Source: Fidelibacterota bacterium UBA2125 (GTDB lineage Bacteria > Fidelibacterota > Marinisomatia > Marinisomatales > S15-B10). From it: DNA of 12,333 nucleotides. Shown in pieces: positions 1 to 8,371 of the stretch. The stretch lies in NCBI GenBank assembly GCA_002329125.1, contig DCXX01000092.1:16922-29254 (forward strand), in the 5' to 3' direction. The position numbers were made by a program, and so were the translations under genes. Every line of letters starts with the position of its first letter. Position 1 is the stretch's first letter. The notes under the pieces are model-generated. The model made no database searches. It saw only the letters and a program-made list of their open reading frames with translations, and was not told the DNA's origin.

Positions 1-643
1 ATCCGATCCAAACGAAATTTCGCTCAGGTTCCTCCCTGATCATGACATAATCATGTTGAATACGAAGACGCCAGCGGTATTTCTCCCAAAGTTCAGCTGA
101 AAGTTGTTTCTCCTCTCTCCGTTTGAAAACATGCTCCTTCTGTCTGTCCAAGAACGCCTTGTCATACTGCTGAAAAAGCCACGTTCCTCTGTTGCGCAAT
201 CCGCGGATCAGATCAGCCGGATCGTTGCCAACCACAAGTGAAAAAACCTGGTCACGGGCAAAAAAATCCCGGGTGGAGAAGATTTGAGTATTTCCATCAG
301 TAGCGAGGTCCAGCTGAGCTGGGGGAAGCATTGATCTAGCAATCCTGTCAACGGTGGTATCAGGAATTCCCAGCACCGAAATCACCAGCAAATTGTGGCT
401 TCGTTTCACAGAACTGAACTCAAAAGGATCAATGTAGGTAATATCAAAATAGGTTTCCGGAGCTGGGGTATAAATGGCCCTGCCAAGAACGGAGTCGATA
501 ACGGCCTTCACGTGAGACTGATCCTCGAAAGAAACCACAACATGAAGCTGATTTTCAATACCTCCTGCCCGTGGCTTGTAATCGCAACCGGAAAGAACAA
601 ACGCCAGCGGCAATACTATCCTTATATAAATAATCTTCATCAT
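1..643 (-). CDS. DUF4837-like lipoprotein, 3' end cut by the window edge
   Basis: The reading frame starts at ATG 643-641 and stays open for 214 codons to base 1, so the C-terminus is missing. The N-terminus has a short basic start, a hydrophobic stretch and a lipobox LSGC at residues 17-20. Cys20 should therefore be lipidated by Lgt and anchor the protein in the envelope. The body contains a conserved-looking segment HVVVSFEDQSHVKAVIDSVL (residues 34-53), a central asparagine/leucine-rich strand region near NLLVISVLG, a charged stretch around 155-185, and IQHDYVMIREEP near the edge. This order resembles the DUF4837 family of Bacteroidota-type lipoproteins, whose function is unknown. The start overlaps the RNase R stop by one base (TGATG), so translation is probably coupled. 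A second ATG directly follows (640-638) and could be the true start. Lipoprotein status is well supported; family membership is from memory of the family's look. Confidence 0.72.
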   Translation of the reverse strand, partial: MMKIIYIRIVLPLAFVLSGCDYKPRAGGIENQLHVVVSFEDQSHVKAVIDSVLGRAIYTPAPETYFDITYIDPFEFSSVKRSHNLLVISVLGIPDTTVDRIARSMLPPAQLDLATDGNTQIFSTRDFFARDQVFSLVVGNDPADLIRGLRNRGTWLFQQYDKAFLDRQKEHVFKRREEKQLSAELWEKYRWRLRIQHDYVMIREEPERNFVWIG

Positions 644-2730
644 CAATCTACCAGGTCGAAATCAGCACGGCGCTTTTCTAGGCTGACGCTTCGAACGCGT
701 ATTCTCACACTTCGCCCAAGCTGATACTTCTCACCATAACGCTTACCGATAATAGCAAATTCCAATTCATCATAAAAATATGTATCATCCTTCAATGAAT
801 CGATACTAACAAAACCTTCTACCATTGTGTTCTCGAGCTCAACAAAGAATCCAGCTGATATTACACCAGAAATAATGGCGTCGAATTTCTCCCCAATGTG
901 CTGTGAAAGCCAACGGTTTTGCTTCAGTTTTATATATTCCCTCTCTGCTTCTACAGATTTGATTTCCGCTTCAGTCACCTCTTTGGCTATGGCGCTTGCA
1001 GTATTTCTGGAAATCCCTTTAATGGTATCATCTTTCAAAATATGTTTTTTCAGGTAACGATGAACCAGAACATCGGAGAAACGCCTGATAGGAGATGTGA
1101 AGTGGGTGTAAGTTCTGAATGCCAGCCCAAAATGACCCCGGTTGTGGACACTGTATACCGCTTTAGACATGGTACGTAAAGCAAGCTTCTCAATTAGATC
1201 ACGATAAGATGATGCCTCTACCATTGCCAAGATGTCCCTGAAATCGGCTGGCTTTAGGCGCTGAGGTATGTTTTCTCCCAAACTGAGACGGCGTAATACG
1301 CCGACGAAGCGTTCCATATCATTTTCCGGAGGCTCATCGTGGATTCGAAAGATGAATTCATCTTTCCTCTTGCGACGTTTGATGACCTTTTTGGATACTT
1401 CCCGGTTCGCAAGTAACATGAACTCTTCCACAAGGCGGTGACTTTCCAGACGTTCACTTGGCGTAATCTCGTGGGGTATACCACCATCTGCCAACTTGAA
1501 AATGGGTTCTGGTATGTCAAAATCAATACTCCCGGCCTGGTGACGTTTTTCGGTTAACCCTTTGGCAACTTTATTCAACTCCCTCAACTCATTAGAATAT
1601 GCACCTTTTTCACCATCAAGTACTTTTTGCACTTCTCGGTAGGAGAAAAGGTGTTTATTTTGGATAACTGACTTCTCAATTCTAATTGATATCACATTAA
1701 AAGAGGCGTCAAGCTCCATAAGAACAGACATAGCAAGCCTATCCACATCCGGCAGCAAAGAACACAGTTCAGCCGAAAGGTTATCAGGAAGCATCCTTAC
1801 AGTCCCTTCGGCAAAATAGACAGTGTTCCCACGCATCCGCGCTTCCCGGTCTAGCTCCGATCCTTCACGAACAAAAAAACTGACATCAGCAATGTGGACA
1901 CCTACAACAATATTTCCATTCTCGTTCCACTGAATTGAAATGGCATCATCCACATCCCGGGCATCCCAGGGATCAATCGTGAGGGTTATCAGATCCCTCA
2001 GATCAGTCCGATTCGGAATCTCATTCTTTATATCCTGGTCTGTCCATCTACTGCTCTCTTTCTCAACCCGATTGGGAAATTCAGGTGTTAGATCATACTT
2101 GTAACAAACTACGGTCATATCGTCTTCAGCATTCTCAACAGAGCCTACCCGTTCAATAAGTTTGGTGACAACGGGGGAATTTGGGCTACCCCAGTCAGTC
2201 ACCTTAGCAAGAACAATGTCACCATCGGAGATTGAGTCACTTTTCTTTGTATCCAGAACGATTCCTCTTCGCGGGGAGACAGGTTCAATTAAAAGCGAAA
2301 AATGTCCTCTGTTACCTATCACCGTCCCGACAAACTGGTCCGCTTTTCTGGCAACGACCTGATTTATAATTCCTTCACTCCGGTGCCGTCGTGTAGCGGG
2401 AAGGACAATCACCTCAACGGTGTCACCATTCAGAGCTCCTTTCAGGTTTTTCCGGCCCACAAAAATGTCATCTGATCTTTCATCGGTTGAGACAAAGCCG
2501 TAGCCGTGGCTGGTAAGTGCCAAAATACCACGAACTCGTTCTCCGGTAGATGCCAAGACAAGAGCGCCTCCTCTTGCTCTGATGAGAGATCTATCATTCA
2601 GAAGTTCATTCACAGCACGACGAAAGGTTCGGTAGTTTTTTTCAGAGACGCCCATGCTCCGGGCAAGTTCTCGCTTTCGAAAAGTTTTTCCCGAATGCTT
2701 CCGTAGAGTGTCAAGAATCTTTTTCTTCAT
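643..2730 (-). CDS. rnr: Ribonuclease R (3'-5' exoribonuclease, RNB family)
   Basis: This is a cytoplasmic processive exoribonuclease that degrades structured RNA from the 3' end. The 695-residue protein shows the full domain order: an N-terminal winged-helix segment (about 1-60), a first cold-shock domain with GILALTSHGYGFV (68-80), a second OB fold (about 130-190), the RNB catalytic domain (about 245-565) and a C-terminal S1 domain (about 612-692). The metal-binding signature TIDPWDARDVDDAI is at 251-264, giving Asp253, 259, 261 and 262. Other RNB marks are RIHDEPP (462-468) and the arginine-bearing YTHFTSPIRRFSD (541-553). The length is shorter than the E. coli enzyme (about 810) because the basic C-terminal tail is absent after the S1 domain. 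The N-terminal winged helix and length favour RNase R over RNase II. ATG 2730-2728 overlaps the Omp85 stop as ATGA, and the stop overlaps the next lipoprotein start. Confidence 0.97.
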   Translation of the reverse strand: MKKKILDTLRKHSGKTFRKRELARSMGVSEKNYRTFRRAVNELLNDRSLIRARGGALVLASTGERVRGILALTSHGYGFVSTDERSDDIFVGRKNLKGALNGDTVEVIVLPATRRHRSEGIINQVVARKADQFVGTVIGNRGHFSLLIEPVSPRRGIVLDTKKSDSISDGDIVLAKVTDWGSPNSPVVTKLIERVGSVENAEDDMTVVCYKYDLTPEFPNRVEKESSRWTDQDIKNEIPNRTDLRDLITLTIDPWDARDVDDAISIQWNENGNIVVGVHIADVSFFVREGSELDREARMRGNTVYFAEGTVRMLPDNLSAELCSLLPDVDRLAMSVLMELDASFNVISIRIEKSVIQNKHLFSYREVQKVLDGEKGAYSNELRELNKVAKGLTEKRHQAGSIDFDIPEPIFKLADGGIPHEITPSERLESHRLVEEFMLLANREVSKKVIKRRKRKDEFIFRIHDEPPENDMERFVGVLRRLSLGENIPQRLKPADFRDILAMVEASSYRDLIEKLALRTMSKAVYSVHNRGHFGLAFRTYTHFTSPIRRFSDVLVHRYLKKHILKDDTIKGISRNTASAIAKEVTEAEIKSVEAEREYIKLKQNRWLSQHIGEKFDAIISGVISAGFFVELENTMVEGFVSIDSLKDDTYFYDELEFAIIGKRYGEKYQLGRSVRIRVRSVSLEKRRADFDLVD

Positions 2731-4124
2731 TTGATTTCGCCCGAAATCCTGATGTGAATCTTTCCTTCAGAAGGTCTATTCTCCTTATTTACGGCATACT
2801 CTACGGTAAGAAGCCCCAAGGCTGTAGTCTGCCTGAGACCAATGCCGACCGCCAGTGGCCGTTTCGGCAATGAATGTTGTGCCCCATCCAAAAAGCTGTA
2901 CAGCCGAACTGTGTTGCCCAGTTGGTATCTCAATTCAAACTGCTGAATCACCATCCAGTTCGATCTGAATATTTTCTCCTGATAGCCACGCAAAGTGGCC
3001 GCACCACCATAGCGGAACTTCTCTCCCTCCGGAATTGGCCCGCCTCCAACAATAGCTGACCGTCCAACAGAGGTTGTCAAAGAGCCGCTCCACGGACCGG
3101 TTAGAGGCTTTACCAATTCGCCTTGCGCTGATACTATGGCCAGTAGTCTACTATTGTTGTCTTCACTGCGCAAATCACCTATATCCATCCTTGAGTCTAG
3201 TGAAAAACCACTGGTTGATAAATAGGAATGATTTCTTCTATCCAGTTCCTGTCGAAGAGTAATTGAACGGGTGCTGTATCCCTCAATTCCGCTCTCAACG
3301 CCAAGATCTGTTGCTGTGGTAGCGGCTTTAGAAATTCCCGCTGATAGGGTACCAAAACGTGAAAAGACTGAGGTGAGGGCCACATCTGCCTGCCGTCTTA
3401 GAAAAAGACCATCTTGCAGTGACTGGGAAAAACCGAATTGAGCACCGAAATCGAAGGGGCCCAAAAAGGGAATAACCTCTTTAAATACCAGATCCTGAGA
3501 ACGTTCGTCTTTACTGTTCCAATTCAGTTCAGTTGTTGTTGCCGAACCGAAAAGATTGCCTAATCTGATGGAAAGATCACCCGTAATTCTTCCTTTTCTA
3601 TTACCATCGGGTCGATATCCAACAATACCGGAAAAACTGTTGTTGAAGCGTGAGCGGACTGGAATAACAAGGGCAATACTTTCATCCCCATACCGCCCGT
3701 AGCTTGGGATATCAGACAGTTCAAGAAAAGGGTAATTCGTCAATCTTGTATGGACCTCAGCCAAAGTGGTAGCAGATGCTGGACGCTCAACAAATGGCGA
3801 ACCGATTCTCCCAATGATTCTATTCGAAAACTGATCGGTGCCGACAAGAACGACAGAATCGATAGAAACTGTTTCACTGTAACTGTTACTCCAGACAAGA
3901 TGTATTGATCCTGAAATGTCGTTCCGTTTGATGGATTGCAAATGGAGGGTAGCTTGGAGCCGACCATCTGAGACAGCACTCTCTTCCCACCATTTAACAC
4001 TTTCTTGAATCTGATGTGAAACGTCATATATTTCACTGTCTATTTCCACCGTTAGACTGTCTCCGGCATGAAGCAACCTTATCATCGACAGCAGACCTGC
4101 AATGATATGTTTAGAACGAAGCAC
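2727..4124 (-). CDS. Compact Omp85/BamA-family outer-membrane barrel with two degenerate POTRA-like domains
   Basis: The 465-residue protein has a signal peptide (hydrophobic residues 7-20, likely cleaved after LLHA). Residues about 25-87 and 88-157 each read like a POTRA domain: a helix with QESVKWWEES, a strand-rich half, then SIDSVVLVGTDQFS opening the second repeat and SIALVIPV closing it. The remaining 300 residues are alternating amphipathic strands, about enough for a 16-strand barrel. The Omp85 loop-6 signature is seen as RYGGAATLRGY (371-381), with an IPEGEKF lead-in. The C-terminus has the usual KIHIRISGEI last strand. No cysteine is visible. BamA normally has five POTRA domains and about 750-800 residues, so this is a TamA-like or specialised Omp85 and probably not the essential BamA. 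The GTG start overlaps the upstream gene by 14 bases and has a good ribosome site; the stop overlaps rnr by 4 bases. Confidence 0.85.
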   Translation of the reverse strand: MLRSKHIIAGLLSMIRLLHAGDSLTVEIDSEIYDVSHQIQESVKWWEESAVSDGRLQATLHLQSIKRNDISGSIHLVWSNSYSETVSIDSVVLVGTDQFSNRIIGRIGSPFVERPASATTLAEVHTRLTNYPFLELSDIPSYGRYGDESIALVIPVRSRFNNSFSGIVGYRPDGNRKGRITGDLSIRLGNLFGSATTTELNWNSKDERSQDLVFKEVIPFLGPFDFGAQFGFSQSLQDGLFLRRQADVALTSVFSRFGTLSAGISKAATTATDLGVESGIEGYSTRSITLRQELDRRNHSYLSTSGFSLDSRMDIGDLRSEDNNSRLLAIVSAQGELVKPLTGPWSGSLTTSVGRSAIVGGGPIPEGEKFRYGGAATLRGYQEKIFRSNWMVIQQFELRYQLGNTVRLYSFLDGAQHSLPKRPLAVGIGLRQTTALGLLTVEYAVNKENRPSEGKIHIRISGEIK

Positions 4125-7100
4125 GGACCTCTCCCGAAAACATTAGGAAGTTTTGGTGGACAGCATCATTGAGATAGGTGGTATTAAGATTTAAGGTCAG
4201 TTCCTCTGTCAAATTCAAAACGGCTGTGACAGTCGATCTTAGGTTCAGTCCCAATTGCATCCCCCGGGCTGCTTCCGGCGGCAAGGAAGAAAGTGTTTCA
4301 CCATTCTGAAAAACATTAAACATGCCCAGGGAGCCGTCAATGCGGCCACGACGTCCTGGAAACATGAGTGTCTCCAGTTGAATACCAGTAATGGTTAGAT
4401 CAAGCGATCTGGTCGCACTCTCTCCTGTATTCCGCCCAATAATCAAATCACCCCCCAACTGCAACGCCTGGTCACGTCGCCATCTAAGACCTGTCTCAGA
4501 GAACCACCCCTCCGTCATTCTCTTTCTGCTTAAAATAGATGAGTTATGATCCATGATATGACTCGATAGGTCCAAGACCAAAGTGAACGGCTCCCCAAGC
4601 GGCTCTTCCCAATTAATAGTCAGCTCCCGCTTTTGTCTGTCTCTCAATTCCTGGATGGACTGTGCCACAACTTCTCTTTGAGCCGCTGCTTTCAAGCTTG
4701 CTCTTCTGCGCGTTTTTCTTGGAACATAGCGGAGATCAGTCTGGGCGGTGAGCCGGGAACGGTTAATCCCCGCGTCACTAATTGAGGGCGCTAACACAGC
4801 AGTGGCTGTGGCTTCCTGTCCAGTAAAGTCGGAGGATCCTAGAAGTCGCCAGGTAAAATCTTTCAGTAAGGCATTTGAAGAGTTTCGGAATTTTTTACTC
4901 AATCGAATTCCTGTTACCAGATGCGTGGCCGGCGTCCTGTTTCCCGATGGCAAATGGAACGCCACATAGGGACCTGCCGGATCTTCTATATATAGTCCAG
5001 TAGCGCTGTCGAAACGGAATTGACCCATGCCGTGTGCTACCGAATCGTACACTACAATCTTCTCTTCATAAAGGTTCCTTTCCAGCCGGAAATCAAAACT
5101 CCCTCGAGTATTTCCTCTTTTCGGACTGTATTTCACAGAACCTCTTGCCAGACTGTAGTTCAGGTCCTCCCGCCCATCATTGAAGCTCTTTAGTCTCTGT
5201 TTCAAGATAAGAGAAGTGTTTAAGCCTTTGGCAGGTTTACCTTTCAAATCAATCTCCCCAAGCCAGCTTTTACCTTCATTTTCCCAATCTAATGAGGAGA
5301 GTTCACCACGATAATCATTCCGCTGGATAATGCCAAGATTTCCCTGGAACCGTCCTTTTTCCACCCGGATACCTGCTGACGATTCGTCAAACTTCATATC
5401 AGCGGTTCGGGTCTCTTCTTCCCTCCGGATGTAAGGGTGTACGTCTCCCGGCATCAAACTGGCATAGATGCGACCACGTCGCCACTGGGAATTGGTCAGC
5501 CTCACCGATTTCCGCTGAACATCAGTGAAATCGATAGATAATTTGTTCAGGTACCGGGCACCGTAACTGGACCGAACCTGCCATCTATTTGATTTTTGAG
5601 TCACATCTCCATATCTTCCCAAACTGAAGCTGGTGGTGGCCCTTTTCGGAAGATCGTGAGACAACGTGATTTGAGTCGTTTGCCGTTTCAACCCACCCAT
5701 CACTGCCGAATCCCAACCTTCTTTCTGGAGATTCCACTCTCTCCAGAACTCCATCGGCGACTCCCGCTGAAGCGACATAAAGCCACTCCCGGAACCACGT
5801 GTTTCAGCATTAATAACAATGGCGCCCAGTTGTGCCGGAAGTTCGGATTTGTGTGAAATGGATATCTCTCCCGCTACCCCACCTGAAGAAGTCACACCTT
5901 GAGCCAGCCTGTTAGGGTTCAACCCCGAACCGGCCATTTCAATTGACAAATCTGTCTGGTCTGCCAATTTGAAGGCTGCTGTCATGTTTGCCACCTGCTG
6001 CATTTGCGGTGCTGACAGCATTTTCCACGGCACGTAAAGATCGGTATGTTGCTTTCGTTCAGATTCCGGGATATACTCAAAATAGAGTCGTCCTTCAGCC
6101 GTTACACGCCGCGCGTAAAGACCGGCAGCACCCGCATTGTGAAACCCAACACTATACCTCTGTTCATCAAATCCTGTAATACTGTAAATAAAAATAGAAT
6201 CATCCGGACTATCTGGATTGACAGTACGAACATATTCTCCCGATGAATCAGGGACAGCCAGCGAACGGACGATTGATGAACTTCCGGAAGTAGCAAGCAA
6301 TGTTCGATCTTCAGATGTGAGAGGGAAAAAAGTGTTTCCGGAAATATTGTCAGCCTCTCTGATCCAGTTTATTGCCACTGCAACCTTTTCACCACCCCAT
6401 TTCTTGCTGGCTCCAGCGGAGGCCACTTGCCGTTGGAAACCGAAATCAGCATACTCAAACTCCACGTTGATGCGGCTGTTACTATCGATTAGGTGCCTTG
6501 GTGTAAAGGTTAGTTCAGACTGACCGTAAACAATGGTATAGTCAGCAGATTCTCCGCGATTCAACCTGTTACCATTCAGCCAAACTTTTTCCGAACCGGC
6601 AGTGATCATAATTCGTCTACCGCCATCCTTTCCGGTGAGGCGATACGGTCCCTGGTTCTGATCTTCACCCCTGAATGCCATTGTGTGAAATTTTCCTCGG
6701 GCTGAACCGACGACAGCGGACGCATTTCTCTCCTCTCCACTTGATGAAAAATTCACCCCTTCAAGGCGGCGATCGTGTCGCTGATACCGGCCATTCCGGA
6801 GTTTTAGATCGATGTCACCGGCTTTAATAATTGCATTTGGGTGCTTTACTTCAATAAATACTTTATCTATCTCGCTGAGAGACCTGGTGTCACCTTCCGG
6901 CTGAATTGGCGTGTTTTGATCAGAAAGTACTCCGTTGATGGTCATCTCTTCGCTCAGTTTTCCTTGAAGGTTCAACTGAAGCCCCCCGTTCATAATAGTT
7001 CCCGAATTCGGGGAAATGCTGATGGATCTGAAAATGGCGCCGTCCGCAACAACAGGTAAAGGGGGAAATTTTTCGGTGGTGCTCATTGTAGCGGTTTTGG

Positions 7101-7461
7101 CTGATCCAATTGGAGTCAAACCCAGTAAAGGCAACCGGCTGACTGCAGGTTCTACCGCTACGGGAATATTGCCTCTGAGATAGTCGTATGAAACCGTTAC
7201 AACACCACTTTGCCGAATAGTTCCCTCTAGAATCAACATCCCGTTTACACTGTCCAGTCGGAAGCCGGGTAGAGAAATGGAATCGCTCTCAACTGATACA
7301 GATCCCTCAATAACAAACCGGTGAAAAAAAATAACCGTTGAATCACCTTCAGAAACGGTAATCGTTTCAATGAAATGCTCAACAGCGATTAATCGGTTGT
7401 CATCGGCTCTCGCCAACGATAGTGGTATGAGAAGCAATAACGAAAATGCTCTACTCAGCAT
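4111..7461 (-). CDS. Large outer-membrane-type protein with SprA-like modules, function unknown
   Basis: The 1116-residue protein has a clear signal peptide (hydrophobic 6-16, likely cleaved after LARA at 19) and ends in aromatic Phe1116, as outer-membrane barrels do. No cysteine is visible. After an N-terminal strand-rich domain (about 22-110), residues 150-240 read as an amphipathic module (LQLNLQGKLSEEMTINGVLS, 161-180; EIDKVFIEVKHP, 197-208; then AGDIDLKLRNGRY, 214-226). Residues 288-342 carry the pattern AGSEKVWLNGNRLNRGESAD followed by LTFTPRHLIDSNSRI and VEFEYADFGFQRQ. This pattern recalls modules repeated in SprA, the type IX secretion translocon. A second mark is GLYIEDPAGPYV (822-833). 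From about 590 onward alternating strands dominate. It is half the usual size of SprA, so I call it SprA-like only. It overlaps the propeller gene by 11 bases and the Omp85 gene by 14. Confidence 0.78.
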   Translation of the reverse strand: MLSRAFSLLLLIPLSLARADDNRLIAVEHFIETITVSEGDSTVIFFHRFVIEGSVSVESDSISLPGFRLDSVNGMLILEGTIRQSGVVTVSYDYLRGNIPVAVEPAVSRLPLLGLTPIGSAKTATMSTTEKFPPLPVVADGAIFRSISISPNSGTIMNGGLQLNLQGKLSEEMTINGVLSDQNTPIQPEGDTRSLSEIDKVFIEVKHPNAIIKAGDIDLKLRNGRYQRHDRRLEGVNFSSSGEERNASAVVGSARGKFHTMAFRGEDQNQGPYRLTGKDGGRRIMITAGSEKVWLNGNRLNRGESADYTIVYGQSELTFTPRHLIDSNSRINVEFEYADFGFQRQVASAGASKKWGGEKVAVAINWIREADNISGNTFFPLTSEDRTLLATSGSSSIVRSLAVPDSSGEYVRTVNPDSPDDSIFIYSITGFDEQRYSVGFHNAGAAGLYARRVTAEGRLYFEYIPESERKQHTDLYVPWKMLSAPQMQQVANMTAAFKLADQTDLSIEMAGSGLNPNRLAQGVTSSGGVAGEISISHKSELPAQLGAIVINAETRGSGSGFMSLQRESPMEFWREWNLQKEGWDSAVMGGLKRQTTQITLSHDLPKRATTSFSLGRYGDVTQKSNRWQVRSSYGARYLNKLSIDFTDVQRKSVRLTNSQWRRGRIYASLMPGDVHPYIRREEETRTADMKFDESSAGIRVEKGRFQGNLGIIQRNDYRGELSSLDWENEGKSWLGEIDLKGKPAKGLNTSLILKQRLKSFNDGREDLNYSLARGSVKYSPKRGNTRGSFDFRLERNLYEEKIVVYDSVAHGMGQFRFDSATGLYIEDPAGPYVAFHLPSGNRTPATHLVTGIRLSKKFRNSSNALLKDFTWRLLGSSDFTGQEATATAVLAPSISDAGINRSRLTAQTDLRYVPRKTRRRASLKAAAQREVVAQSIQELRDRQKRELTINWEEPLGEPFTLVLDLSSHIMDHNSSILSRKRMTEGWFSETGLRWRRDQALQLGGDLIIGRNTGESATRSLDLTITGIQLETLMFPGRRGRIDGSLGMFNVFQNGETLSSLPPEAARGMQLGLNLRSTVTAVLNLTEELTLNLNTTYLNDAVHQNFLMFSGEVRASF
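4128..4135 (-). promoter_or_regulatory. Shine-Dalgarno site for the Omp85 GTG start
   Basis: The minus strand reads GGGAGAGG here, and GGAG lies 6 bases before GTG 4124-4122. The site sits inside the last codons of the upstream outer-membrane gene. It is the clearest ribosome site in the block and fixes the GTG start of the Omp85 gene. Confidence 0.65.
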
Positions 7462-8371
7462 ATCTCAGTTGGGCTTGAAAGATGTGGCCTGATCCTTCTT
7501 CAAGAATATAAACAGTATCATTTCCCACAGCCATGTCGGAGACAATCCACTGTGTTAAACTTTCTTGTAGCACTTCAGCTTGACTATCCTGACCTACAAT
7601 AAAGAATTCACCTTTGGCAGTTAACACAAGCCATTCGTTCCCCGTGGATTCGATAAATTTTAACTTCATATTCAGTGACCCGCGCCAAAGCATCCGGCCA
7701 TTCCTACTTAGTATCAGATACCGGTCGTCACTATCTATGAGGCCAATCTCATTGATGGAATTGATTGCCACTGAATTAATATCCACAAATCTGTCTGTGC
7801 CATAGTTCTCTCCACCCATAACCGAAATGACAGTTCCACCCATATTCATCAGTGTGAGCTCGGCTTCGGAGTCACTTGCTACCAATACTTCACCAGCGTG
7901 ATTGCGGACAACCGCTGAAGGAAACTCCACTGGTCTGTCTGTTGAAAGAAGATTCAGTTCTTCCAGAAAGTTTAGTTGCCTGTCAAACTTGAGAAGCCGG
8001 TGAGTATCACTGTCCACAATAAGAACATCAAGTCCCGGTGCGGCGGTGAGATCGCTGCCGCTGGTGAATAATTCATCTTTCTCACCCCAACCTCCTGCTA
8101 TTCGGACATTGTCACCATCAGCCGGCAATCGAGCAATAAGCGACCTTTCTTCATCCAACAGATAGAGATCACCAAAAGAGTTCACCGCCATCCGCATTGG
8201 CGAAAACTGATTGTCGGTGAGCTCTGGCGGAACCTGGATTTGTCTCCAATCGCTGAGCGTCACCTGAGCTTGAATTGAAGCCGTAGCAAGCAGCATCAAT
8301 AAGAGTTGCCTGATGAGGGAACCTGTTATTCGTTTTTGTCTAGGTTTCCGCTCCCGCGGCGGAATCATCAT
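7451..8371 (-). CDS. Exported NHL-type beta-propeller protein
   Basis: Starting at ATG 8371-8369 the protein has 306 residues: a long basic N-terminus (PRERKPRQKR), a hydrophobic core LLLMLLATA and a likely cleavage after IQAQ (about residue 36). The mature part is built from repeats of about 40-45 residues with the NHL/SMP-30-like pattern: a hydrophobic pair, Asp/Asn-Gly turn, strand, then D-x-x-x-x-x-L. Examples are AVNSFGDLYLLDEERSLIARL (61-81, starting at Ala62), VLIVDSDTHRLLKFD (116-130), VLVASDSEAELTLMN (162-176) and IGLIDSDDRYLILSRNG (209-225). The last blade is TVYILEEGSGHIFQAQL near the C-terminus. This suggests a five- or six-bladed propeller, typically a binding or scaffold fold. 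Two adjacent ATGs (8371, 8368) are equally possible starts. The gene overlaps lgt by about 32 bases and the following outer-membrane gene by 11. No catalytic residues are apparent. Confidence 0.75.
   Translation of the reverse strand: MMIPPRERKPRQKRITGSLIRQLLLMLLATASIQAQVTLSDWRQIQVPPELTDNQFSPMRMAVNSFGDLYLLDEERSLIARLPADGDNVRIAGGWGEKDELFTSGSDLTAAPGLDVLIVDSDTHRLLKFDRQLNFLEELNLLSTDRPVEFPSAVVRNHAGEVLVASDSEAELTLMNMGGTVISVMGGENYGTDRFVDINSVAINSINEIGLIDSDDRYLILSRNGRMLWRGSLNMKLKFIESTGNEWLVLTAKGEFFIVGQDSQAEVLQESLTQWIVSDMAVGNDTVYILEEGSGHIFQAQLRYAE

Noticed and set aside
395..724. Plus-strand open frame of 109 codons
   Set aside because: It lies opposite the lipoprotein gene and the end of rnr, both well supported, and its product has no recognisable motif.
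1254..1526. Minus-strand 90-codon frame within rnr
   Set aside because: It is an alternate-frame shadow of the RNB catalytic domain.
6218..6523. Plus-strand 101-codon frame opposite the large outer-membrane gene
   Set aside because: It has no ribosome site or motif, and the opposite strand is a continuous 1116-codon gene with a signal peptide.
4111..7461. Calling the large protein SprA outright
   Set aside because: It is about half the length of SprA and no other type IX component is in view; only module-level likeness is supported.
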